The notes: generated by a model from the sequence alone, not told the origin. Positions 34,401 through 42,160 are shown, numbered from the stretch's first letter. The stretch is DNA of 64,000 nt from UMGS687 sp964383665 (GCA_964383665.1 CAYLHO010000003.1:65055-129054), one strand, 5' to 3'. Translations and numbers: made by a program.

Positions 34401-35058
34401 CGCACATCAAAACATCTTGCATTTCTGCATCGTCGCGGTTGATATAGTGGCAGTCGTTTGTTGCAACCAGTTTAATGTTATATTTGTTTGAAAGAGCACG
34501 AAGGAAGTTGTTAACTTCTTTTTGCTCTGGGATTCCATGATTTTGAACTTCCAAATAGAAATCGTCGCCAAAAAGATTTTTAAACCAAAGCGTGTCCTTT
34601 TCGGCTTGGTCAAATTGGCCAGCCATGATGTCTTGAGGAATTCTTCCAGCCAAACATGCACTTAAACAAATTAACCCTTCATGATTTTTTTCAAGGGTTT
34701 TAAAGTCGATTCTTGGTTTATAGTAGTAGCCATATTTAAAGGCAATTGAGTTAAGTTTTAAAAGAGTTTTATAGCCCGTGTTGTTTTTAGCAATCAAAAT
34801 TTGGTGGTAAACTTTTTGCTTCGAAATTTTGTTTTCAAGGTCTTCGCAAATATAAAATTCTGTTCCAATGATTGGTTTGATTCCGTTTGAAAGGCAAGCC
34901 GTGTAAAACTGGAGCGCGCCATACATGTTTCCGTGGTCGGTTATTGCAACCGCGTCCCAGCCGCGTTCTTTCGTGATTTCAACAAGCTTTTTAATTCGTG
35001 CAGCTCCGTCGAGAAGACTAAACTCTGTGTGGTTATGAAGATGAACAAATTTTTCCAT
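31468..35058 (-). CDS. dnaE: DNA polymerase III alpha subunit DnaE
   Basis: This is the C-family replicative polymerase subunit. The 1,196 residues begin with a PHP domain (HLHNHTEFSLLDG at 6-18, AITDHGNM near 38). The palm has GPGRGSGAGS near 368 and the catalytic PDFDVDF at 409-415; the fingers, tandem HhH and an OB-fold near the C-terminus follow, ending in ILPEDCVVAK. Length and order are those of DnaE1/DnaE3 rather than PolC, which would carry an inserted exonuclease. No Shine-Dalgarno is seen and the -10 ends 6 bases before the ATG. Whether a PolC exists elsewhere cannot be told. Confidence 0.96.
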   Translation of the reverse strand: MEKFVHLHNHTEFSLLDGAARIKKLVEITKERGWDAVAITDHGNMYGALQFYTACLSNGIKPIIGTEFYICEDLENKISKQKVYHQILIAKNNTGYKTLLKLNSIAFKYGYYYKPRIDFKTLEKNHEGLICLSACLAGRIPQDIMAGQFDQAEKDTLWFKNLFGDDFYLEVQNHGIPEQKEVNNFLRALSNKYNIKLVATNDCHYINRDDAEMQDVLMCVQMGKKIDDPDRLKFDTDEFYYKTYEEMKEAMVGFEDALETPFEIADKCDVTIRSKAHGDIPGIDPKYVMPANENYIPSYVPENGMTCYEFLRHLTFEGLKKKYKELTPEILNRAESELEIINSQGFVEYFLIVWDYINYARNNGIPVGPGRGSGAGSIVAYASGITLIDPLKYDLIFERFIHKERVSMPDFDVDFDYDRRGEVIEYVKRKYGDDHVALIATFGTMAAKNAIRDVARTLNVPYSEADKISKLVPNKLPEGIKKPPVLKYYFGTTGKEENNKYIIPELREIYDSDPTLKRVCDLAIKLEGTPRNVSTHACGTLIAPKPVDTFVPLSRSGEDISTQYNMIELEQLGLLKMDFLGLRTLTDIDKAIKYVKEDKGIDIDFYAMEYDDKNVYDLISSGNTDAIFQLESDGMKKFMKDLQPDCLEDIIAGVSLYRPGPMDSIPRYIKNKQNPTKIEYAHPCLEPILNVTYGCIVYQEQVMKIFQVMGGYNMGQADNVRRIMGKKKVEKMPAEKKKFIEGWVDPTGRGSIPGALKLGVKREVAEQVFSEMESFAQYAFNKSHAAAYAHLSYQTAYLKCYHEIEFLCAVLNNRITNSDEIKKYVTYVKQEGFKVLPPDVNKSKTYFSVEDGNLRFGIAAIKNVGISVIDSIIEERNTNGPFKDFMDFIKRIDPQARNKRCLESMILAGVFDSFGVHRSQLMAVYETAVSRVNNEAKKQATGQFSLFDCFQETAVEDKLDLPNIKEYTKESLLKFEKEVVGIYLSGHPLDDYVDKFKSYNFNSSMVETAEKEEGFEEEDDEATTYVGDVQNDMKVVCGGIITDVRKTVTKNGNKEMGFAKLEDLYGTIDLTFFPNAYRNLKNLIIEDSMATIKGKLNLREGEKPTILVDEIIPWKSQQKQSTEKKEEKLFIKFDVTNVPLYNNIVGIINSYPGQSEVYVRCTATGNAFKMNKEVSISQHLLGELLGILPEDCVVAK

Positions 35059-35064
35059 AACATA

Positions 35065-35092
35065 AGTTTACACTTTTTAATTTTTTTTGCAA
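35065..35092 (-). promoter_or_regulatory. Promoter of dnaE (leaderless candidate)
   Basis: Minus-strand TTGCAA (35087-35092), 16-base spacer, TAAACT (35065-35070); only 6 bases separate the -10 from the dnaE ATG. Confidence 0.6.
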
Positions 35093-35099
35093 AGTGAAA

Positions 35100-36047
35100 T
35101 TACATTTTTTCAGCCATCGAAATCAATTTTCTAAAGCGGTGGTTAAGTCCGCTTTTCGTAAGTTTTATGTTTGAAAGTTGCAAAAGAACATTAAGTGGTT
35201 CTTCTGGGTTTGCAAGACGAAGAAGGGCAACTTCCTCAAGGTCTGGTGGAAGTTTGTCAAGCCCAATTTTTCTGTCAATTTTTTTGATTGCGTCAAGTTG
35301 TTTTAAACTTGCTTCAACGGTTTTTGAAATGTTTCCACTTAAACAATTTGTTTGACGGTTAATTTTGTTCCTGAAATCGCGCTTTGCAATTTCATTTTGT
35401 AAAATTAAAACCGAATTGTTTGCCCCAACAAGCGCAAGCAAATTGCAAACCTGCTCGGCGTCTTTAAGATAGAGAACGAAAAGATTTTTTCTTGTTATAA
35501 GTTTTGGCGAAATGTCGAATTGGGCAAGAACGTGGGAAAACTCGCGAAGAAGAGGAAGACTTTTTGACGAAAATTCAAGATGATAGCCGCTTGAAGTTTT
35601 TTCGTTTGCCTTCTCGCTTATCTTAATGCTTGAAGTCCCGCAGCCAAGAAACATTCCTTTAGCAAAGTTTTTTATTTCATCAACATTTTTGGTTGCAAGG
35701 CTTATGTTTTGTTCAATTGTGTTTTCATTTTTTATTTCAAGAAGCGAAAAAATTTTTTCCAAAACATTGTTTTTGAAAACGATTTTATGAAAAGTTTTAT
35801 TGATAACAAAATTTTCTCTTTCTTCAATAAGATTGTCGAAATTTGCCTCAATTTCATTCTTTTTAAGTAATTTTTTTAAGTTTTTGTTCAAAAATTCAAA
35901 AACCTCTTTAATGTCTGTTGAAATTTCAATTTCTCCAAATTCATTGTAACTTCCCGATGCCAAAAAAAGCCCAAAGAAAAATGAAGGCAAAACGGTTGTT
36001 TCTTGGGAGATTAATTCAAGTTTAGAAGTTTTTGAAAATGATTCCAT
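35100..36047 (-). CDS. whiA: DNA-binding protein WhiA
   Basis: WhiA couples a degenerate LAGLIDADG homing-endonuclease fold to a C-terminal HTH. It is required for sporulation septation in Streptomyces and affects division and nucleoid spacing in Firmicutes. In this 315-residue protein the endonuclease-like part spans about 20-215 (FGLFLASGSYNEFGEIEIST and GMFLGCGTSSI) and the HTH region ends PEEPLNVLLQLSNIKLTKSG, then LNHRFRKL, a WhiA signature. AAAGGAAAC precedes the ATG. It follows the PHP gene by 3 bases in an apparent murB-php-whiA operon. Confidence 0.93.
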   Translation of the reverse strand: MESFSKTSKLELISQETTVLPSFFFGLFLASGSYNEFGEIEISTDIKEVFEFLNKNLKKLLKKNEIEANFDNLIEERENFVINKTFHKIVFKNNVLEKIFSLLEIKNENTIEQNISLATKNVDEIKNFAKGMFLGCGTSSIKISEKANEKTSSGYHLEFSSKSLPLLREFSHVLAQFDISPKLITRKNLFVLYLKDAEQVCNLLALVGANNSVLILQNEIAKRDFRNKINRQTNCLSGNISKTVEASLKQLDAIKKIDRKIGLDKLPPDLEEVALLRLANPEEPLNVLLQLSNIKLTKSGLNHRFRKLISMAEKM

Positions 36048-36050
36048 TTT

Positions 36051-36815
36051 TTATTTGTTTCCTTTCTTAAAGTTTGGAAGTGAGTTTAAGTTAACAACAA
36101 GATCTGTTGGAATGTTGTTTGAAAAAACAAAGTTCGTTGGGAAGTTAACTTCGCCAACCGAAAGAGGACTGTGGGCGTCGGAATTTATTATGAGTTTAGT
36201 TCTCTTTCGAACAATTGTTTCAACGTCTTTTTCGCTGTATGCAATTCTTTTCCCGTTAACTTCCAAAAGCGTTTGCGTTTTGTTTGCGGCATCGCAAATT
36301 CTTTCAAAGTCAACTGGAAAATTAACCCCAGGGTGAGAAATTATTGTTATGTTGTTGTTTTCAATTGCGTTGCAAAGCGCTTTTGTGTTTCTTTCAAAAT
36401 CTTTTTTTCGCCTAAATCCCAAAATGTTAGGAAGAAAGAATGTGAAAACATCTTTAAACTTTTTTGGCTTTGCAAACGAATGAAAACCAAGAATAACATA
36501 GTCAAAAAGTTTAATTTCGTCTGCTGTTAAGTCAATTTCCCCTCGAGGCGAAATTATGTTCGCTTCAATTCCAAGAAGAATTCTTATTCCAAGTTGCTCT
36601 TCCGCTTCTTTAATTTCCTTCCTAATTGATTCAAGATTGTTTCTTTGAAGCCCGTAAAGCATGTGGGAAAAACCATGCTCCGAAATCCCAATTTCTTTAA
36701 GTCCTTTTTGCTTTGCATTAAGTGCATTTTCAAAAATTGTTCCCTTTGCATGTTTGGATTTATGTTTCCCGCTTGAATAGATTGTGTGGGTGTGGTAGTC
36801 GCCTAATATAATCAT
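36051..36815 (-). CDS. PHP-domain metal-dependent phosphoesterase
   Basis: The 254-residue protein is a single PHP domain: GDYHTHT at 5-11, ISEHGFSH near 58, GIEANI near 80, ISHPGVNFP near 160 and INSDAHSP near 210 supply the His/Asp/Glu metal ligands of a trinuclear site. Closest in style are YcdX and histidinol-phosphatase-like proteins; the substrate is unknown. Its start, after AAAGGAAAACGA, lies 56 bases inside murB in another frame. The overlap appears real, because GDYHTHT must be at the N-terminus and murB is open through the region. Confidence 0.88.
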   Translation of the reverse strand: MIILGDYHTHTIYSSGKHKSKHAKGTIFENALNAKQKGLKEIGISEHGFSHMLYGLQRNNLESIRKEIKEAEEQLGIRILLGIEANIISPRGEIDLTADEIKLFDYVILGFHSFAKPKKFKDVFTFFLPNILGFRRKKDFERNTKALCNAIENNNITIISHPGVNFPVDFERICDAANKTQTLLEVNGKRIAYSEKDVETIVRKRTKLIINSDAHSPLSVGEVNFPTNFVFSNNIPTDLVVNLNSLPNFKKGNK

Positions 36816-37716
36816 TTCGTTTTCCTTTAAAGAAAATTATTTCTTCTTCAAGCGATTCGCCAAATTCTCTTTTAACTCTTTTTTTAATAAGCTTAACAAG
36901 TTTTGAAACATCTTTGAAAGTTGCGTTTCCAGAGTTAACAATAAATCCAGCGTGTTTTTCGCTTATCCTTGCATCTCCTATTTTAACACCTTTTAGCCCC
37001 AACTTGTCAATCATTTTTGCAGGGTAAAGAATTTCGTCGCTTTTGATAATTCGCTTAAACACGCTCCCAGCCGAGGGGATTGAACAAGGTTGAGTTTGTT
37101 TTCGTTTGTTTAAATATTCCTTTTGAAGAACGGAAATTTCATTGCAATTTTTTTCAAAAAGTTTGAAGGTTACGGCAAGAATAATAAGTGAGTTTTCTCT
37201 AAAAGAACTGTTGCGATAGGAAAAACTGAAATTTTTTGTCCAATAAGTTTGTTTTCCGTCAAAAACTTTAACCTTTTGAACAAAGTTGCCAATTTCGTTT
37301 CCAAACGCTCCCGCATTAATTGCGGTTGCCGCGCCAACAGTTCCAGGAATTCCAAAAGCAAACTCAAGCCCACCCAAATTATGTTCTTTCAAAAATTTTG
37401 AAAGAGAAAAGAGATTAACCCCTGCGCCGCAAGTAACATAATTTTTCGTTGCCGTAATTTTTAAAAACGAGCCGCCAAGTTTAAGGAATGTTCCGTTAAA
37501 ATTTTTGTTGGCAAAAAGTGTGTTTGTTCCCGCTCCTAAAACAAAAATCTTTTTTGTTCTTTTGAAAACTTCCAAAAGTGTTTTTGTGTTTGAAACAATA
37601 ACAAAATATCTTGCAGTTCCGCCAATTCTGAACGAACAATGCCTTGAAAGAGGCTCGTTAAAAAAAACAACCCCGTCTTTCTTTTGAAGTTGTTTTAAAA
37701 ACTTTTCATATCTCAT
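36760..37716 (-). CDS. murB: UDP-N-acetylenolpyruvoylglucosamine reductase MurB
   Basis: MurB reduces UDP-GlcNAc-enolpyruvate to UDP-MurNAc with FAD and NADPH. The 318-residue protein shows SFRIGGTARYFV near 27, GAGTNTLF near 57, GIPGTVGAATAINAGAFGNE near 122 and PSAGSVFKR near 215, with the catalytic Ser; EKHAGFIVN near 255 follows. The last ~20 residues, beyond the normal end, lie in the overlap with the PHP gene. No Shine-Dalgarno precedes the ATG, and a -10 ends 5 bases upstream. Confidence 0.95.
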   Translation of the reverse strand: MRYEKFLKQLQKKDGVVFFNEPLSRHCSFRIGGTARYFVIVSNTKTLLEVFKRTKKIFVLGAGTNTLFANKNFNGTFLKLGGSFLKITATKNYVTCGAGVNLFSLSKFLKEHNLGGLEFAFGIPGTVGAATAINAGAFGNEIGNFVQKVKVFDGKQTYWTKNFSFSYRNSSFRENSLIILAVTFKLFEKNCNEISVLQKEYLNKRKQTQPCSIPSAGSVFKRIIKSDEILYPAKMIDKLGLKGVKIGDARISEKHAGFIVNSGNATFKDVSKLVKLIKKRVKREFGESLEEEIIFFKGKRNDYIRRLPHPHNLFKRET

Positions 37717-37721
37717 AGTTG

Positions 37722-37751
37722 TTTATATGAAATAAAGAATTAACTTGTTAA
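37722..37751 (-). promoter_or_regulatory. Promoter of murB-php-whiA (leaderless candidate)
   Basis: Minus-strand TTAACA (37746-37751), 18-base spacer, TATAAA (37722-37727), ending 5 bases before the ATG and overlapping the end of rsmI. Confidence 0.5.
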
Positions 37752-38551
37752 AGTTTAAGAACTTGTTGATAGATTTCGTTTTTGCTAACGCCGCGCTCCT
37801 TGGCAACTTTTTTTATTGCATCGTTTTTTGAAAGCCCCAAGTTAACATAGAAAAGAACATGGTCGAACGGACTCATCGTTTCAACATCAACTTTTTCGTT
37901 GTTGCCTTCAATAATCAAAACAAATTCCCCGCGCTCGTCAATTTCTGGGAAGGAGTTTAAAGTGAAATAGTATTTTGTTTCAAAAATTTTTGTAAGTTCC
38001 TTAACAAGACATGCTTTTCGATTTCCAAGTTGTTCGTTTAAAAAATCGATATCCTTTTTTAAATTGTGGGAAGAAACATAGAATATTAATGTTGAATTTA
38101 GGGTTGAAATTTGAGAAATAAGTTTGTTCTTTTCGGAGTTTTTCTCTGGAAGAAAACCCGCAAAGAAAAAGTTTCGCGAATCAAACCCGCTTAAAACAAG
38201 AGCTGTTGTTAAAGCATTTGCTCCGGGAACAACAGAAAACTCAATTTTATTTTCAACAAGTTTTTTTGCCAAAATGTTCCCAGGGTCGGAAATCCCTGGC
38301 ATTCCCGCATCGGAAATTATTGCAATGTTTTTCCCTTCCAATGCAAGCTTGATTATGTTGTTTGAACTTTCTTGTTCGTTAAATTTATGATAGGAAATTA
38401 AGTGTTTGTTCTTAATTTCAAATTTGTCAAGCAAGATTTTTGAAGTGCGCGTGTCCTCGCAAGCAATAACATCGGAATCTTTCAAAACTTCCAGTGCTCT
38501 TAAAGTTATGTCTTTTAAATTACCAATTGGCGTTGCAACAAAATATATCAT
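37748..38551 (-). CDS. rsmI: 16S rRNA (cytidine1402-2'-O)-methyltransferase RsmI
   Basis: RsmI adds the ribose methyl to C1402, complementing RsmH. The 267-residue protein has the tetrapyrrole-methylase fold: YFVATPIGNLKDITLRALEV at the start, ACEDTRTSKILL near 32, AIISDAGMPGISDPG near 75 and VPGANALTTALVLSG near 108. Length is slightly shorter than the enteric form. AAGGA lies 7 bases before the ATG and within the 3' arm of a terminator hairpin. Confidence 0.95.
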   Translation of the reverse strand: MIYFVATPIGNLKDITLRALEVLKDSDVIACEDTRTSKILLDKFEIKNKHLISYHKFNEQESSNNIIKLALEGKNIAIISDAGMPGISDPGNILAKKLVENKIEFSVVPGANALTTALVLSGFDSRNFFFAGFLPEKNSEKNKLISQISTLNSTLIFYVSSHNLKKDIDFLNEQLGNRKACLVKELTKIFETKYYFTLNSFPEIDERGEFVLIIEGNNEKVDVETMSPFDHVLFYVNLGLSKNDAIKKVAKERGVSKNEIYQQVLKL

Positions 38552-38582
38552 AAAAAAATCCTTATATTAAAATTATAAGGAT
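38551..38582 (-). terminator. Terminator of holB-ricT-trmN overlapping the rsmI start region
   Basis: 9-bp perfect stem ATCCTTATA/TATAAGGAT (38558-38566 and 38574-38582), 7-base loop, T7 on the minus strand. The same bases hold the -10 of the rsmI promoter and its AAGGA ribosome site. Confidence 0.7.
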
Positions 38583-38599
38583 TACATTTTTTTTGTCAA
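38572..38599 (-). promoter_or_regulatory. Promoter of rsmI
   Basis: Minus-strand TTGACA (38594-38599), 16-base spacer, TATAAT (38572-38577). The -10 lies in the loop and 5' arm of the terminator hairpin. Confidence 0.6.
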
Positions 38600-38606
38600 C
38601 TTATGA

Positions 38607-39341
38607 TCAGTTGTTATATAACTTTTGAATTGAGAAAAGATAGTCCCCATTTTCGTCGTTTGTTATAAGCGTTGGGAAAACCTCAATTCCCTCTTTCCCG
38701 CCTTTAACGGCTTCAACCAAAACAAGAACAGGCTTTGATTTTTCGCTTGGGGAAGTGAAAAACATCTTCTTTGGTTCAAGGTTATTTTGTTTAAGTTTAA
38801 AAATAAGTTCCGCGCTTCTTTTTGCATCATAAACAACATAGAATTTTCCGCCAAAACGCAAAAGTTTTTTTGCGCAATTCGTAAGCTCGGCAAGATTTAA
38901 GCAAACTTCATGTTTTGAAATTGCTTCTTCCTCGCTTTTTGAAACAAAACTTGATTTCGAAATTTTTGTGTATGGAGGATTCGAAACAACAACGTCAAAA
39001 CTTTCGGCTTTAACAAATTTCGAAAATTCTTGAATTGGTGCGTTTACGATTTCAATTTGATTTTCAAGATTGTTAAGCAAGACATTTCGTTTTGCCAAAT
39101 TTGCAACGCTTTCTTGGATTTCAAAACCGACAATTTTTTTTGGATTTTGTTTTTTCGAAAGCAAAATTGAAATAACGCCCGTTCCCGTTCCGATTTCGCA
39201 AACCAAGTCACTTTTTTTTGCCTTAACAAAATTCGCAAGGATTGCAGAATCGCTTGTGAAACAATATTTTGTTTTATCTTGAATTATCTTAAGATTGGCA
39301 AATTGAAGATCGTCAATTCTTTCGTTAGGGTTAAGATCCAT
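38607..39341 (-). CDS. TrmN6-like N6-adenine methyltransferase (YabB type)
   Basis: This 244-residue Rossmann-fold methyltransferase has SAM motif I VCEIGTGTGVISILLS near 47 and the N6-adenine/glutamine motif SNPPYTK near 120. It begins MDLNPNERIDDLQFANLKII, the N-terminal signature of the TrmN6/YabB family that modifies A37 of tRNA-Val in enterics. The holB-ricT-trmN-rsmI order matches the B. subtilis yaa/yab region. Its substrate here is inferred from family only. One base separates it from ricT. Confidence 0.88.
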   Translation of the reverse strand: MDLNPNERIDDLQFANLKIIQDKTKYCFTSDSAILANFVKAKKSDLVCEIGTGTGVISILLSKKQNPKKIVGFEIQESVANLAKRNVLLNNLENQIEIVNAPIQEFSKFVKAESFDVVVSNPPYTKISKSSFVSKSEEEAISKHEVCLNLAELTNCAKKLLRFGGKFYVVYDAKRSAELIFKLKQNNLEPKKMFFTSPSEKSKPVLVLVEAVKGGKEGIEVFPTLITNDENGDYLFSIQKLYNN

Positions 39342-39342
39342 G

Positions 39343-40167
39343 TTATTCCTTAATTTTCTTAATTTCGCTTAAATCAAAATTTTTAATTTCAAAGCTTGCT
39401 TCATCGCCAACTTTAACTTGAACAATCCGTTTAAGCAAATCGTTATAAACAACTTTTCCTTTGCCAATTGGCGTTATAACAGCGCTTCCAACTTTTGGCA
39501 TTAACTTGCTTGTTTCGCTGTAATGTTCGTTCTCATAGCCAAGGCAGCAAAGAAGCCTGCCGCAAAGCCCGCTAACTTTTGTTGGGTTAAGAGAAAGATT
39601 TTGGGTTTTTGCCATTTTAATTGAAACATGCTCAAACTCGTTTAAAAATTGTTTGCAGCAGCATTCTTTTCCGCAAGGCCCAAATCCACCCATAACGCGG
39701 GTTTCATCGCGAGAGCCAATTTGCCTTAATTCAATTCGTGTTTTAAACATCGAAGCAAGTTCTTTAACAAGTTCGCGGAAGTCAACTCGGTTTTCGGCGG
39801 TAAATGAAATTATGATTTTGCTTTTATCAAGGACAACCGAAACATCGCTAACCTTCATTTCAAGATTATGTTTTCTGACAAGTTTTTTTGTTTCAACCTT
39901 AACTTGTTCGGCAAGTTTTTCGTTTTCTTTGTCAATTTTTAAATCCTTTTCGCTTGCCAAGCGAACAAAAGAAAAAACCTCATTTTGATTTTCTTCGTTT
40001 TCTGCTTCTTCTTTTTCTTTGAATGATTTTGAAACAACTTTTGCAACTTCCAAGCCGCGATTTGTTTCAACAATAATTTTGTTTCCAACGTTAACAAGAT
40101 TAACATTCTCAATTTCAACAGGGAAGTTAACAGGATTTCCGTTTAATGTTGCTGTAAATTTTTCCAT
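39343..40167 (-). CDS. ricT: PSP1-domain protein RicT (YaaT)
   Basis: RicT is one subunit of the RicA-RicF-RicT complex, which carries Fe-S clusters, stimulates RNase Y processing and promotes the Spo0A phosphorelay in B. subtilis. The 274-residue protein has the PSP1 domain with MGGFGPCGKECCCKQF near residue 155 and VSGLCGRLLCCLGYEN near 190, the Cys clusters that ligate iron-sulfur. It lies between holB and the YabB-like gene as in Bacillus. Length is normal. Confidence 0.93.
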   Translation of the reverse strand: MEKFTATLNGNPVNFPVEIENVNLVNVGNKIIVETNRGLEVAKVVSKSFKEKEEAENEENQNEVFSFVRLASEKDLKIDKENEKLAEQVKVETKKLVRKHNLEMKVSDVSVVLDKSKIIISFTAENRVDFRELVKELASMFKTRIELRQIGSRDETRVMGGFGPCGKECCCKQFLNEFEHVSIKMAKTQNLSLNPTKVSGLCGRLLCCLGYENEHYSETSKLMPKVGSAVITPIGKGKVVYNDLLKRIVQVKVGDEASFEIKNFDLSEIKKIKE

Positions 40168-40174
40168 GATTCTC

Positions 40175-41125
40175 CTAAAAGTTTCGATAGTTATATTTAA
40201 TCTCTAAAATTTTCATAAGCATGTTGTCAATTGCAAGGGCAGGTGAAACATTTCTTTCAATTTCAACAAAGCAGTTTCCAATTGCACCAACAACTTCAAT
40301 TGCAAGCATTTTTTCTTGCGCACTTCCGCTTAAAAGCAAAAACCTAAATTCGTTTTCAAGAAGGGAAAGAAAGCTTTTTAAGTTGTTCTTAAGCTCCAAA
40401 ATTTTTGCGCTGTAAAGCGAAAGTTGTTTGCTTGATGAAAATTCGTTAAGAATTTGTTTCGCAAGATTCTTTTCCTCTTTGAAAGAGTTGTTTCCAAGAA
40501 TCTCAAGAGTTTTTCCAATCCAACCTTCTCCAAAAGAAATTGCATCGGCAAATTCGTTTCCAATATAGTTTCTTTTTTCACCAAACAAAAATGAAAGAAC
40601 GTTTGGAGGGAATTCAATAAGTTTTTTAATTTTTTCGCCGTCGAGAGGCGTTAAATATTCTTTGCGAGTTCTTGAAATAACCGTTGGCAAAACTTTGCTT
40701 TCGTTTGTTGCTGTTAAAAGGAAAATTGTGCTTTTTGTTGGTTCTTCAAGCGTTTTAAGAATTTTGTTTTGTGCTTGAATTGTTGCGTTGTCGATGTCCT
40801 TAATTAAAAATATTTTAACATCGGAAATCATCGGGCTTTGCGTCGACTTTTCAACAATTGCCTCGGCGTCGTCAACAAGAAACGTACTTCCTTCTGGGAA
40901 AACGGAAAAATCCGGGTGGGTTTTTGCGGACATTTTTTGGCAGTGAGAACAAACCTCGCAAGAGCAATTATTTTCGCAAAGCAAAATTGTTGCCATTTGC
41001 GTTGCAACAATTTCGTTAAACAACTTGTCAGGTGAAATAATTAAATATCCATGAGAAAGCTTGTTTTGCTTTAAATCTTGCAAAAACCTTTGAACATATT
41101 TTTCATCAAAAAGAACATTTTCCAT
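40175..41125 (-). CDS. holB: DNA polymerase III delta' subunit HolB
   Basis: Delta' is the stator of the clamp loader. The 316-residue AAA+ protein has a Cys cluster (CENNCSCEVCSHCQKM, about 50-65) that would bind zinc, LIKDIDNATIQAQNKILKTL near 107 and ISRTRKEYL near 150, in place of the SRC motif. It lacks a functional Walker A, as expected for delta'. A promoter lies just upstream and the ATG has no clear ribosome site. First gene of holB-ricT-trmN. Confidence 0.88.
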   Translation of the reverse strand: MENVLFDEKYVQRFLQDLKQNKLSHGYLIISPDKLFNEIVATQMATILLCENNCSCEVCSHCQKMSAKTHPDFSVFPEGSTFLVDDAEAIVEKSTQSPMISDVKIFLIKDIDNATIQAQNKILKTLEEPTKSTIFLLTATNESKVLPTVISRTRKEYLTPLDGEKIKKLIEFPPNVLSFLFGEKRNYIGNEFADAISFGEGWIGKTLEILGNNSFKEEKNLAKQILNEFSSSKQLSLYSAKILELKNNLKSFLSLLENEFRFLLLSGSAQEKMLAIEVVGAIGNCFVEIERNVSPALAIDNMLMKILEIKYNYRNF

Positions 41126-41135
41126 TTTCTTTTTT

Positions 41136-41163
41136 ATGATACCACATTAAATTTTAAAGTCAA
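41136..41163 (-). promoter_or_regulatory. Promoter of holB-ricT-trmN
   Basis: Minus-strand TTGACT (41158-41163), 16-base spacer, TATCAT (41136-41141); the transcript would start about 4 bases before the holB ATG. Confidence 0.45.
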
Positions 41164-41188
41164 AATTATTTAAACAACCGCGTTAAAA

Positions 41189-41205
41189 GGGGGGGGGTTC
41201 GACAA
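41189..41205. promoter_or_regulatory. G9 tract next to a Spo0A-box-like site
   Basis: Nine consecutive G (41189-41197) are followed at once by TTCGACAA (41198-41205), the reverse complement of the consensus 0A box TTGTCGAA. The site is about 130 bases upstream of the spo0A-like gene. Confidence 0.45.
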
Positions 41206-41333
41206 AAACAAACATAAAAAGATAAATTTGTAAAAAAGTTTTCAATATAATAAAAAATTTTTTACAAAATCGCTTTCGTTTTTGAAAATAAAGGTGTATT
41301 ATAAAACGTATCAGCGCACGAAGGAGAAAAATT

Positions 41334-42059
41334 ATGTGTAAAAGTGCAATCCTCTTTTCAAAAAGAGACTATTCCCTTGGCGAGGCATTAAGATATGTTT
41401 GCCGAGATCAAAAAATTAATTTGATATATTGTTTAACGTTTCCAGAAGTTATTCATCATGTTGTAAGTTCAAATCCAGAAATTCTTTTCTACGACACAGA
41501 AAGCATTGATTTTAATTTTGGGCTTTATGATGAGTTTGTTCGTTCAAAGTTATATTACATTCCAAAAATCGTTTTGCTTGCCGTAAACCCATCAAACTTT
41601 GAACTTAATGATCCAAACATAATTGTTGTTAACAAAAGGAATTTTTCAAACGATGTTGTTAACATTTTAAGCGGGATAAAGGAAAAACAGGTTAAAGTTT
41701 TAACGCTTGAAAAAGCGGAAGAGATAAGAACAAAAACAACAAAAATTCTTTCAGAACTTGGGATAACAACAAAATATTTAGGATATGAGTATATCCGTGA
41801 ACTTGTTATTAATGTCATTGAAGACAAGCGGGTTATGCAATCTTTTAACAAAAAACTATATCCAAAACTTGCAATGAGATATAACACGCAGGTTAATAAC
41901 ATTGAAAGAAACATTCGAAACGCAATAACGGTTGCGTCCCAAAGAATAAAAAACAAAATTTTGTTCGATGAAATAAGCGGAAGAGGGTTGCTTTCAAATG
42001 CTGGTCCAGTTCCAAGCAATAAACAGTTTATAACATGGCTTGTTGACAAGGTGGGTTAA
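41334..42059 (+). CDS. Spo0A-like response regulator with degenerate receiver
   Basis: The C-terminal ~110 residues match the Spo0A DNA-binding domain: KTTKILSELGITTKYLGYEY near 134, IRELVINVIEDKRVMQSFNK, LYPKLAMRYNTQVNNIERNI near 176, and a terminus with SNKQFITWLVDKVG. Spo0A is the master switch for sporulation. The N-terminal ~120 residues have receiver-like length and PEILFYD, where Asp54 aligns with the phosphoacceptor, but the acidic pair near residue 10 is replaced (ILFSKRD) and the switch Thr is missing (KIVLLAV). Either this is the Spo0A of the lineage with altered activation, or a paralogue. GAAGGAG precedes the ATG. Monocistronic. Confidence 0.82.
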   Translation: MCKSAILFSKRDYSLGEALRYVCRDQKINLIYCLTFPEVIHHVVSSNPEILFYDTESIDFNFGLYDEFVRSKLYYIPKIVLLAVNPSNFELNDPNIIVVNKRNFSNDVVNILSGIKEKQVKVLTLEKAEEIRTKTTKILSELGITTKYLGYEYIRELVINVIEDKRVMQSFNKKLYPKLAMRYNTQVNNIERNIRNAITVASQRIKNKILFDEISGRGLLSNAGPVPSNKQFITWLVDKVG

Positions 42060-42103
42060 GTTTTAAACAATTTAAAATTGTTACAGTTTGTAATAATTTT
42101 TTT

Positions 42104-42131
42104 TTGCCTTTTCAAGTTTTTATGTTAATAT
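42104..42131 (+). promoter_or_regulatory. Promoter of the 188-aa membrane protein gene
   Basis: TTGCCT (42104-42109), 16-base spacer, TAATAT (42126-42131). Confidence 0.4.
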
Positions 42132-42160
42132 ATTTGTAATAATTATTAACAGAGGAAAAA

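Noticed and set aside
42104..42131. Sigma-H or sigma-F promoters near the spo0A-like gene and its neighbours
   Set aside because: No convincing match to those consensus elements was found; only weak sigma-A-like hexamers are present.
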